This document shows positions 56,161 to 64,000 of a stretch of DNA of 64,000 nt, piece by piece. The translations under genes and the position numbers were made by a program. Every line of letters starts with the position of its first letter. Positions within the stretch are counted from its first letter, which is position 1. Source of the stretch: Candidatus Dormiibacterota bacterium (GTDB lineage Bacteria; Chloroflexota; Dormibacteria; Aeolococcales; Aeolococcaceae); NCBI GenBank assembly GCA_003142035.1, contig PLOF01000074.1, positions 14,917 to 78,916 of the forward strand, in the 5' to 3' direction. The notes below the pieces were generated by a model. It was not told where the DNA came from, searched no databases, and saw only the letters and a list, made by a program, of their open reading frames with translations.

Positions 56161-58812
56161 TCATTCGACGCGGGCCGGGACCGTGGCGAGCACCACAGCA
56201 AGCTGCGCCCGTGAGCTCACCCCGAGCTTGGAGTACGCCTGCTGAAGGTGGTTCTCCACGGTGCGGACGGAGAGCCCGAGCCGGGCGGCGAGGTCCGCGC
56301 TGCTCGCCCCTCCGGAGGCCATCTGGGCCACCTGGAACTCGCGGTGGGTCAGAGCGCGCCGCGTGGCGACGCGGGCGATGACGGGTGACCCGCTCTGCTC
56401 GCAGTCCGCCGTCAGAGCGGCGCTCCGGAGCATGGGCACCCGGGCGCGGTTCGGCATCCCCGCTTTCTGGTGGACCTCGGCCGCTTCCGTCGCCGCCTCG
56501 GCGGCGAGCAGGGTGAGCCCCATCCGTTCGAAGTCGAGGGAGATGCGCTCGAGACCGGGGCCGTCGGCAGCAGCGAGCGCTCGCACGTGGGCCGCCAGGG
56601 CGGGGATGAGATCCCCCTCGCAGCAATCGGCAAGGAGCACCAGCCGGTGGGCTCCGACGAGATCGCCGAGGCGCGCGGCGTCGTGAAGCGCCCACGCCTC
56701 CAGGGAGGAGAAGCCGACCTCGCGCCAGCCGGCGGCCGCACGCAGGGCGGCCTGAGCAGGCCGCGCGGCCTCGCCCTGCGCCCAGAGGACCCACGCTTCG
56801 CAGAGATCGACCCAGGGCACCTCGGTAGGCGGAGCGACGACGGCGGCGCGAGCCGCGGCGAGGGCCGTCTCGGCGCGCCGGAGGTCGCCGCGGAGGCTGG
56901 CGGCCTGCGCGAGGAGCCCCTCCACGGTCACCACGTGACCTCCGCCAGCCATGTAGCGGTGGCAGATCGAGCCTCCCTCCTCCAGCCATGACCGGGCCGT
57001 CCGGCTCCTCCCCGACAGCAGGGCCGCCCAGCCCACCAGTCCGGTCCAGTAGCCGCGCAGCGGTTCGAGGCTGGACTCCACGAGCCGGTCGTGAACCTCT
57101 GCGGCGAGCCGGGCGGCCTCAGGGATCCGGCCGGCGAAGCAGAGCGCCATCCATCGCCCGGTGAGCAGGGTGGAGCGAGTGGCCAGCAGTTCCGGGGAGT
57201 CACGGAGGAGCTCCACCCCGGTGTCGAGAGCGGTGACGGCCTGGAGGGGCCGCCCGGAGAAGGCGAGTGCCAGACCGCGCACGCCGATGGCTCCGATCTG
57301 CGCGGCCAGGGGCAAGGCGGCGCGCTCGAGGACAGCGGTGCTGAGGGACTCGGCCGTCCCGAGGCGGCCCGCCGACAACTCGAAGAGAGCCCGGGTCACG
57401 ATCAGTTCGGAGGCGGCGTCCTCGGGGAGGCGGTCCAACGCCTCGCTGAGGACCTCCAGGGCCCGGTCGGCGCGACCCAGCCCGTGGTGGAGGTTCTGGG
57501 CGCTGGCCAGGGCCAGATCGGCCGCCTGGGCGGCCCCGACGGGGCGGGCGGCCTCGAGCACAGCCTGTGCCTCCTCCGGCCGGCGCAGTCCGGTCATGGC
57601 CCGGGAGAGCGCGATCTCCGCGGGGAAGCCCGCACCCGAGTCCACGGCGGCCCGCGCCAGCGCCGCGGCGGTGTCGAAGCGGCCGGAGCCGAGCATCCAG
57701 CGGGCCGCCGCCAGGGCGGACTCCGCGTGGACCGGCTGCCCCGCCTCCAGGCGGATCATGGCCAGCCGGCTCGAGTCGTCACCGCGGCGGAGCGGCGTCG
57801 CCTCCAGGGCGTCACCGAGCCGCCCGAGCAGCTCCCGCCTCCGGAGCGGGGTCAGGCCTCCGCGCAGCGCCTCGGCGTAGAGGGGATGGGCCAGCCGCAC
57901 CTGCCAGCGCCGCCGGTACCTCTCCGTCACGGTGGAGGTGGTGATCACTCCCGCCGCCTCGAGTTCCCGGATGACGGCGGGCGCCGCCAGCCTCTCCAGA
58001 ACGTCGAGGGGAAGTGGCTCGGAGAGAGCGAGCGCCTCGGCCGCCCCGCGCTGGGCCGCGGAGAGGGGGCGAAGCCGCTGCTGGATGGCCTCGAGAGGGC
58101 CTCCCGCCGCCACCGGCTCTCCTTCCCAGCGCCACACGCCGTCCCGCTCCGCCAGGGCGCCGGACCCGAGCCCGATCTCGACCAGCTCATGGAGGAAGAG
58201 AACGTTGCCCTGGCTCAGCCGGCTCAGCTCGTAACGCGTGCCGGCGTCCAGGTGACCGTCGAGCGCCTGGCCGAGGAGCGCCTCCACCTCGGTCCGGGAG
58301 AGGGGTTGGAGCTCGATCCAGCCGATGGCCCCCTCCTTCCGCAGCCCCACAATCGGGTCGGGAAGGGCCTCGCCGGAGCGTGCCGTGAGCAGCAGAGACG
58401 CGGTCTGAGTACTGGCCAGTTGATGCAGGAGGGCGGACGAGGCGGCATCGAGGAGGTGGGCATCGTCGACGGAGACCACCAGCCGCCCGTTCCCTCGCTC
58501 GTGGCGGAGCTCGCGAACGCTGTGCCGGAGGACGTCGAGCGGGCTCATGGAGAGCGCCTCCGGGAGGAGCGGCGCGAGGGGACCGAAGGGGATGGTCGCC
58601 GCCGCCTCCGTGGCGGTCACCTCACGGATGAGCCATCCATCGCGGCGCAGTCTGGCGAGCGCCTCGCCGCGGAGCCGGGTCTTGCCGACCCCATGGGCGC
58701 CCGCGATGATGACGCCGCACGAGGCCGGGCGCTCGAGCTCACGAGCTAGCAGCGCCAGCTCCTCGTGCCGGCCGACGAGTGGCCACGGCGACCGGCTGGC
58801 GGTGGAGGGCAT
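56161..58812 (-). CDS. Large ATP-binding LuxR-family (LAL-type) regulator
   Basis: LVGRHEELALLARELE, GAHGVGKTRLRGEAL, LVVSVDDAHLLD, C-terminal LTHREFQVAQMASGGASSADLAARLGLSVRTVENHLQQAYSKLGVSSRAQL. Confidence 0.9.
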   Translation of the reverse strand: MPSTASRSPWPLVGRHEELALLARELERPASCGVIIAGAHGVGKTRLRGEALARLRRDGWLIREVTATEAAATIPFGPLAPLLPEALSMSPLDVLRHSVRELRHERGNGRLVVSVDDAHLLDAASSALLHQLASTQTASLLLTARSGEALPDPIVGLRKEGAIGWIELQPLSRTEVEALLGQALDGHLDAGTRYELSRLSQGNVLFLHELVEIGLGSGALAERDGVWRWEGEPVAAGGPLEAIQQRLRPLSAAQRGAAEALALSEPLPLDVLERLAAPAVIRELEAAGVITTSTVTERYRRRWQVRLAHPLYAEALRGGLTPLRRRELLGRLGDALEATPLRRGDDSSRLAMIRLEAGQPVHAESALAAARWMLGSGRFDTAAALARAAVDSGAGFPAEIALSRAMTGLRRPEEAQAVLEAARPVGAAQAADLALASAQNLHHGLGRADRALEVLSEALDRLPEDAASELIVTRALFELSAGRLGTAESLSTAVLERAALPLAAQIGAIGVRGLALAFSGRPLQAVTALDTGVELLRDSPELLATRSTLLTGRWMALCFAGRIPEAARLAAEVHDRLVESSLEPLRGYWTGLVGWAALLSGRSRTARSWLEEGGSICHRYMAGGGHVVTVEGLLAQAASLRGDLRRAETALAAARAAVVAPPTEVPWVDLCEAWVLWAQGEAARPAQAALRAAAGWREVGFSSLEAWALHDAARLGDLVGAHRLVLLADCCEGDLIPALAAHVRALAAADGPGLERISLDFERMGLTLLAAEAATEAAEVHQKAGMPNRARVPMLRSAALTADCEQSGSPVIARVATRRALTHREFQVAQMASGGASSADLAARLGLSVRTVENHLQQAYSKLGVSSRAQLAVVLATVPARVE

Positions 58813-58870
58813 GTGCAGTGAGGTGCATTGTGCCAGCGCCGGCGCGGGTCCGCACGCGGGCTAGCCGGTG

Positions 58871-59746
58871 CTAGTACTGGTCCTCCGGACGCACGTCCTC
58901 GTCGACGTCGTCGTCCTCCTTCTCCACGTCCTCGAGCGGTGCGGGCTCCTCGAACTCCTCGCCGGACGCGAGCGGCTCGGCCTCCTCGCCGGTCCCACCG
59001 GCCTCGGCAACATCCTCGTCGTTGCCATCTGCCGTGGCGCCCTCGTCCACCCCACGCTGCGCGAGCAGGGACTCCTTGGCGTAGGGCCTGAACTCCTCTC
59101 GCCGCTGCCGGCTGACCGGGAAGGACGACTTGCGGGCGTTCTCGGTGGACTGGAAGGCCTCGCGGATGATGATCTCGATCTGGCTCTCCTCCGCCCGGGC
59201 CACCACCGCCGTGTAGCGGTTGCCGGTGGAGATGAGGGGCACGAGCCGGCGGGCGATCTTGCTGTCGACGTCGCCGAGCACGACACCCGCGATCGTCTGG
59301 GCCTGGAGGCCGCCGTCCTGAAGATGCAGCTCCACGACCTCGCCGGGCGCGACCACTATCACCACTCCGGACTTGGGCGGGTTGAGCACGGTGAGCGCGC
59401 TCTTGCCGGGCTCCTCGGCGAAGAGGTCGACGTCGATCGCCCCCTTGGCTCCGGCGATCTTCTCGCGGCTTTCGAGAAGGAGCCGAAGCTTGCGAACGTT
59501 CTTCTGGGCGATCACGTTCTCCGAGTTGATCTGCAACGCCTGCGAATACGCATCGAGGGCGGCCTGATGCTCGCCGAGCTCGGTCAGCGCCTTGCCGATC
59601 CTGTTGAAGGTCTCCTCGACGCCTCCGTGCCGCTCGACCAGGGCGCGGTTGATGGCGAGGGCGTCCTGCCATCTGCTCTCCAGGGCCGCCTGGACGGCCT
59701 CTTCCACGTATAGGGCGCGCGGTTTGACACGTTCGGCTTCAGCCAC
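58871..59746 (-). CDS. Tetratricopeptide-repeat protein with acidic C-terminal tail
   Basis: FNRIGKALTELGEHQAALDAYSQALQINSENVIAQKNVRKL; C-terminal VEKEDDDVDEDVRPEDQY. Confidence 0.75.
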   Translation of the reverse strand: MAEAERVKPRALYVEEAVQAALESRWQDALAINRALVERHGGVEETFNRIGKALTELGEHQAALDAYSQALQINSENVIAQKNVRKLRLLLESREKIAGAKGAIDVDLFAEEPGKSALTVLNPPKSGVVIVVAPGEVVELHLQDGGLQAQTIAGVVLGDVDSKIARRLVPLISTGNRYTAVVARAEESQIEIIIREAFQSTENARKSSFPVSRQRREEFRPYAKESLLAQRGVDEGATADGNDEDVAEAGGTGEEAEPLASGEEFEEPAPLEDVEKEDDDVDEDVRPEDQY

Positions 59747-59891
59747 TGACGAACTCCCTCAGCGTCGACTCGATCGTTCGGCCCGCTGCCGGATTGGCTT
59801 TGGCAATAGGCGGGGTCCGCTATGATACCGGCTCAGTGCGGCGCATCTGTTCGACAAGGTTTTCCACCCCCGCTCCGGCTCGGGTCGTGCT

Positions 59892-60725
59892 GTGACGCGG
59901 GTCATCGCCATCGCCAACCAGAAGGGCGGCGTGGGCAAGACCACCACCGCCGTCAACCTGGCCGCCGCCCTCGCCGAGGCAGGCGCCCGGGTGCTGGCGG
60001 TCGACCTCGATCCGCAGGGCCACCTGACCATCAACATGGGCGTGCGCCGACCAGATGAGCTGGAGGTGACCGTCTACAACATCCTCACCGAGCCGAACAC
60101 CACCGCGGCCGAAGCCCGGCTGCGCTCGGAGCCGATCGGTTTGGACTTCCTGCCCGCCAACATCGAGCTCTCGGGTGCCGAGCTGCAACTGGTGACCGAA
60201 TTCGGCCGGGAGTCGGTGCTCCAGGAGAAGCTCACCCCCCTGCTGCCCGAATTCGACTACGCCATCATCGACTGCCCCCCCTCGCTCGGCCTCCTCTGCG
60301 TCAATGCCCTGGTGGTCGCCACCGAGGTGATCATCCCCCTGCAGTGCGAGTACTTCGGGATGAAGGGGATGCAGCAGCTCCAGAAGACCATCGATCGGGT
60401 GCGGGCAAAGCTCAACCCTCAGCTCAGCATCTGCGGCATCCTCCCGACCATCTACAAGCCGCGGACGCTGCACAGCCAGGAGGTTCTCGAGCTGGTCAAG
60501 GAGCGCTACGGGAAGGAGGTCTTCGACGTTCGGGTGGACGCCTCCATCCGCTTTGCCGAGACACCGCTGGCGGGGCTCTCCATCCTCCAGTACGCCCCCG
60601 AATCCCCGGGCGCCAGGGCGTACCGCGCCCTCGCCCGCATCGTCATGGCCCAGAGTGCCGAGCCGGAAGTCCCGGAGGCGGAGGCTGCGCCGGCACAACC
60701 CAAGGCGCGGGCGGGGCACCCGTGA
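59892..60725 (+). CDS. ParA/Soj family ATPase
   Basis: VIAIANQKGGVGKTTTAVNLAAALAEAGARVLAVDLDPQGHLTINMG, IIDCPPSLGLLCVNALV. Confidence 0.93.
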   Translation: MTRVIAIANQKGGVGKTTTAVNLAAALAEAGARVLAVDLDPQGHLTINMGVRRPDELEVTVYNILTEPNTTAAEARLRSEPIGLDFLPANIELSGAELQLVTEFGRESVLQEKLTPLLPEFDYAIIDCPPSLGLLCVNALVVATEVIIPLQCEYFGMKGMQQLQKTIDRVRAKLNPQLSICGILPTIYKPRTLHSQEVLELVKERYGKEVFDVRVDASIRFAETPLAGLSILQYAPESPGARAYRALARIVMAQSAEPEVPEAEAAPAQPKARAGHP

Positions 60726-61009
60726 TGCCCGGGTTCCGCCGTGCCCAGCTGCGCGGCTCCGAAGAGCTGTTCCGCAGCACCGAGGAGCCCGCCCCGGCCG
60801 AGCACCCCCTGCCGGAACCAGCGGTCCACCCAGTCCCGGCGGCGCCCACGCACAACCTCCGATCGGTTCGCCTCAGCGAGGATGACATCCAGCTCCTGGC
60901 GGAGGCCGTCCAGCACCTCAAGTTCCCGGGAAAGACACCTGCCCGCCCATCGATCGGCGACTTCGAGCGCCTCGAGGCGCTGCGGCAGAAGCTGCTCCGA
61001 ATTCTCTAG
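60725..61009 (+). CDS. Small hypothetical protein translationally coupled to ParA
   Basis: ATGA overlap with parA stop; MPGFRRAQLRGSEELFRSTEE...VRLSEDDIQLLAEAVQHLKFPG...LRQKLLRIL. Confidence 0.65.
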   Translation: MPGFRRAQLRGSEELFRSTEEPAPAEHPLPEPAVHPVPAAPTHNLRSVRLSEDDIQLLAEAVQHLKFPGKTPARPSIGDFERLEALRQKLLRIL

Positions 61010-61073
61010 AGCACCCCTTCCCAGCGGCTGGAGGGAAGGTCAGTCCCCCTGCCGGTCTGCTAGCTTGCCGGGG

Positions 61074-61361
61074 ATGGTCATCGGAACCCTCGTGCTCCGC
61101 CTCCAGATCCCGGGGAGCGAGTCCCTCAAGGACAAGCGGCAGGTGGTGCGCTCGCTGGTCGCCCGCGTGCGCCGGACGTTCGACGTCGCCATCGCGGAGG
61201 TCGGCGACCAGGATCTCTGGCAGGCTGTGGAGCTGGGGGTGGCCTGTGTCTCCAACGACGCGCGTCACGCCGACGAAGTCTGCCAGAAGGTGCTCAATTA
61301 CGTGGGCGAGGACGCGGAGGCGCTGCTCGTCGACTCCAGGTTCGAGGTGGTGCGCCTGTGA
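61074..61361 (+). CDS. DUF503 (YlxP-like) protein
   Basis: LRLQIPGSESLKDKRQVVRSLVARVRRTFDVAIAEVGDQDLWQ. Confidence 0.87.
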   Translation: MVIGTLVLRLQIPGSESLKDKRQVVRSLVARVRRTFDVAIAEVGDQDLWQAVELGVACVSNDARHADEVCQKVLNYVGEDAEALLVDSRFEVVRL

Positions 61362-62800
61362 ATACGGGACCCGGGGTGTCCCGGAGGCTGACGCTCGCCG
61401 GCCCCGCAGGCCGCTGGCTCCTGATCGCGGCCGTGCTCGGTTCGGGGATGGCGCTCCTCGACACGACGATGGTCATCGTCGCCCTGCCCGCCATCGGGCG
61501 CACCCTGGGCGGAGGCCTCTCCACGCAGCAATGGGTGCTCGATGCCTACCTGATCACCCTCGCCGGGTTGGTCCTCCTAGGCGGGGCTCTCGGTGAGGTG
61601 GCCGGCCACGGCCGGGTCTTCCTTGCCGGAGCAGTGGCCTTTGGGGTGACCTCCGCCGTCTGCGGGGTGGCTCCCACCGGTGCTGTCCTCATCGTCGCCC
61701 GCCTGTTCCAGGGAGCCGCGGCCAGCCTGCTGGTACCCGGGGCCCTGGCTCTCGTCTCCACGAGCTTCTCCGGCGAGGAGCGCGGACGGGCGATCGGGGC
61801 CTGGTCGGGGATCTCCGGCCTCGCCACCGTCATCGGCCCGCTCCTCGGGGGACTGCTGGTCGACCACGCCGGCTGGAGATGGGTCTTCCTCATCAACATC
61901 CCGCTGGCGGCCGCAGCTGTCGCGGCCGCATACCACCACCTCCCCCCTCGAGAGCTGCGGTCCACAGCACTCGGCGCACACCAGGACGGCGGCGGGGCGC
62001 TCACCGCGACGGCCGGTCTCGGGCTGCTGGTCTGCGGCCTGATCGAGGCCCGCAACGTCGGGACGCCGCTCGCGGCCGGCGCGGTGGTCCTGGGCCTCGC
62101 GCTGCTGGTCGCCTTCGGGGTCATCGAGTCGCGCCGCGAGCGCCCCCTGCTGCCGCTCTCGCTATTCGCCATCCGGGGGTTTGCGGTGGCCAACCTGACC
62201 ACCCTCCTCGTTTACGGTGCCCTGAGTGCCGCCCTCTTCCTGGTGGTCCTCGAGCTGCAGCAGGTAACCGGCTACAGCGCCCTGGCCTCCGGAGCGGCCA
62301 TCTTCCCGATCACGCTGCTGCTGTTTCTCCTCTCCCCGCGACTCGGGGGACTGGTGTCCCGCATGGGTTCCCGCCGCCTGATCACCCTGGGGCCCGTCGT
62401 CGCCGCGCTGGGTCTCCTGCTCTTCCTGCGGGTGGCGGCTTCGGCCTCGTACCTGACGGTGGTGCTGCCCGCCGCCGCCGTCTTCGGGCTCGGCCTCGCC
62501 CTCACCGCCGCACCCCTCACCACCACCATCCTGGGAGCCGTGCCATCGACGCGTGCGGGGATCGCCTCCGGGGTCAACAACGCCGTCACGCGGGTGGCCG
62601 GTCTCCTCGCGGTGGCGGCGGTCCCCTTGGCGGCCGGGCTCGCAGGCGCGGCCGACGGGGCCGGAACCGGCTTCACCAGCGGCTTTCACCACGCCATGCT
62701 GATCTCCGCCGTCCTCTGCCTTCTCGGCGCCGTGGTCTCCTTCGTGGGACTCCGGCCACCTCGGCATCCCGCACCTCCGAACGAAGCGACCACCGAGTGA
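61358..62800 (+). CDS. MFS transporter, DHA2 family
   Basis: GSGMALLDTTMVIVALPAIGRTLGGGLSTQQWVLDAYLITLAGLVLLGGALGE. Confidence 0.9.
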   Translation: MNTGPGVSRRLTLAGPAGRWLLIAAVLGSGMALLDTTMVIVALPAIGRTLGGGLSTQQWVLDAYLITLAGLVLLGGALGEVAGHGRVFLAGAVAFGVTSAVCGVAPTGAVLIVARLFQGAAASLLVPGALALVSTSFSGEERGRAIGAWSGISGLATVIGPLLGGLLVDHAGWRWVFLINIPLAAAAVAAAYHHLPPRELRSTALGAHQDGGGALTATAGLGLLVCGLIEARNVGTPLAAGAVVLGLALLVAFGVIESRRERPLLPLSLFAIRGFAVANLTTLLVYGALSAALFLVVLELQQVTGYSALASGAAIFPITLLLFLLSPRLGGLVSRMGSRRLITLGPVVAALGLLLFLRVAASASYLTVVLPAAAVFGLGLALTAAPLTTTILGAVPSTRAGIASGVNNAVTRVAGLLAVAAVPLAAGLAGAADGAGTGFTSGFHHAMLISAVLCLLGAVVSFVGLRPPRHPAPPNEATTE

Positions 62801-64000
62801 GCGGCGTGAGGAGGGTCACGTCGCCAGCCGTGCCGGCCCCGAGCGCGGCCACCCTGGCGGCAGCCTTCAGCGCCCACGTCGGGCTCACCCTCGACCCCTT
62901 TCAACTCGAGGCGATCGAGAAGCTGGAACGCTCACGAGGGGTGCTGGTCAGCGCCCCCACATCGAGCGGCAAGACGCTCATCGCCGAATACCCGATCTGG
63001 CGCTGCGTGGCGGCGCCGGCAAGCCTCCGGCGCGACGCCGACACCCCCCACCGGGTCATCTACACCACCCCCCTGAAGGCGCTGTCCAACCAGAAGTTCC
63101 GTGACCTCGGGGAGCGCTATGGCGAGCAGAACGTCGGTCTGGTCACCGGGGAGCACACCGTCAACGAGCAGGCGCCGGTGGTCGTGATGACGACCGAGAT
63201 CCTCCGCAACATCCTCTACGACGAGCCGGCACGGGTCGACACCGTCGGTGACGTCATCCTCGACGAGGTCCACTACATCGACGATTACCCGCGAGGAACC
63301 GTCTGGGAGGAGGTGATCATCGAGGCTCCGCGCCACATCCGGATCACCGGCCTCTCCGCCACCATCAGCAACGTCGACGAGGTGGCGGCGTGGATGAGTG
63401 GCCTCCGCGGCGGCATGGAGGTGGTGACCCAGACCGAGCGCCCGGTTGCCCTGGAGCTGTGGCTCTGCCTCGACAACCAGCTCTGGCCGCTCTTCGACGA
63501 GCGCGGTCAGGTGGCCCGAAGGACCCTTGATCAGGCCCAGAACCTGAGTGCCGGCGACCTGCGGCTGCGCTACGCGCGCCGCGCCCCGGAGAATGACCTG
63601 CTCCAGGTCATCGAGCGCCTGCGCGCCGGCGGGATGCTGCCGGCGATCTACTTCATCTTCTCCCGCCGCGGCTGCCGCGAAGCGCTCTCCCGCTGCGCGG
63701 TGCACGGCCTCGACCTCACCGACCCGGCCGAGAAGTCGGCCGTCGACACCGAGATGGCGCGTCGCATCCAGGGCATCGCGGACGACGACGAGCGGCGGGT
63801 GTTCGTCGACGCCGTCGACACCAGGCTGCTCCGCCGCGGGATCGCCATGCACCATGCGGGCATGCTCCCGTACGCGAAGGAGACCGTCGAAACCCTCTTC
63901 CAGCGCGGGCTGATCAAGGTCGTGTTCGCCACCGAAACGCTCTCGCTCGGCTTGAACATGCCGGCGCGGGCTTGCGTCGTCTCCTCGTTCACCAAGTTCG
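62797..64000 (+). CDS. Ski2-like DEAD/DEAH-box helicase, 3'-truncated by the window
   Basis: GTG start overlapping the upstream stop (GTGA); SAPTSSGKTLIAEYPIW, YTTPLKALSNQKFRDL, DEVHYIDD, GLSATISN, MHHAGMLPYAKETVETLFQRGLIKVVFATETLSLGLNMPA; absent from the ORF track because it runs off the end. Confidence 0.92.
   Translation, partial: MSGVRRVTSPAVPAPSAATLAAAFSAHVGLTLDPFQLEAIEKLERSRGVLVSAPTSSGKTLIAEYPIWRCVAAPASLRRDADTPHRVIYTTPLKALSNQKFRDLGERYGEQNVGLVTGEHTVNEQAPVVVMTTEILRNILYDEPARVDTVGDVILDEVHYIDDYPRGTVWEEVIIEAPRHIRITGLSATISNVDEVAAWMSGLRGGMEVVTQTERPVALELWLCLDNQLWPLFDERGQVARRTLDQAQNLSAGDLRLRYARRAPENDLLQVIERLRAGGMLPAIYFIFSRRGCREALSRCAVHGLDLTDPAEKSAVDTEMARRIQGIADDDERRVFVDAVDTRLLRRGIAMHHAGMLPYAKETVETLFQRGLIKVVFATETLSLGLNMPARACVVSSFTKF

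Noticed and set aside
59747-59891. Search for a parS site upstream of parA
   Set aside because: No TGTTTCACGTGAAACA-like sequence; only promoter-like TATGAT at 59821-59826.
1-64000. CRISPR arrays, tRNA or rRNA genes, prophage or IS transposases
   Set aside because: None recognised by eye; absence is not proven without tRNAscan-SE, CRISPR finder or HMM searches.

Overview
High-GC bacterial chromosomal window with dense coding on both strands. No rRNA, tRNA or CRISPR array was recognised. Left part (about 3.5-16.3 kb): a carbohydrate-catabolism island with a class II aldolase, 2-oxoacid dehydrogenase E1-alpha/E1-beta/E2 (no E3), a fused RhaD-like aldolase/short-chain dehydrogenase, a SorC/DeoR-type sugar regulator, two PfkB kinases, a cupin D-lyxose/mannose isomerase-like protein, malic enzyme and a TIM-barrel sugar isomerase/epimerase. 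Middle: two lipoproteins, an AlkD-like protein, a radical-SAM anSME-like maturase with a SEC-C tail, an MFS/TetR pair, TrpB2, CYTH, serS-lysS-greA, dusB, coaX, tandem degV genes, TetR, MFS, carbonic anhydrase and a phosphoesterase. Right part: argCJBD-R-GH (no argF) and hisZGDBHAFI (no hisC/hisE) with a GH15 gene coupled to hisI, then a LuxR-type ATPase regulator, a ParA module, DUF503, MFS and a truncated Ski2-like helicase. Main non-coding observations: a candidate orphan small RNA between greA and dusB (promoter, hairpin, strong intrinsic terminator), a MITE-like element in two copies with terminal inverted repeats, an ARG-box/promoter at argC, and a recurrent -10-like TANNNT motif 4-10 nt before start codons suggesting leaderless transcripts. 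All calls come from reading the sequence and translations; no database search was run. The lineage (Chloroflexota/Dormibacterota-like or actinobacterial) is only a guess.
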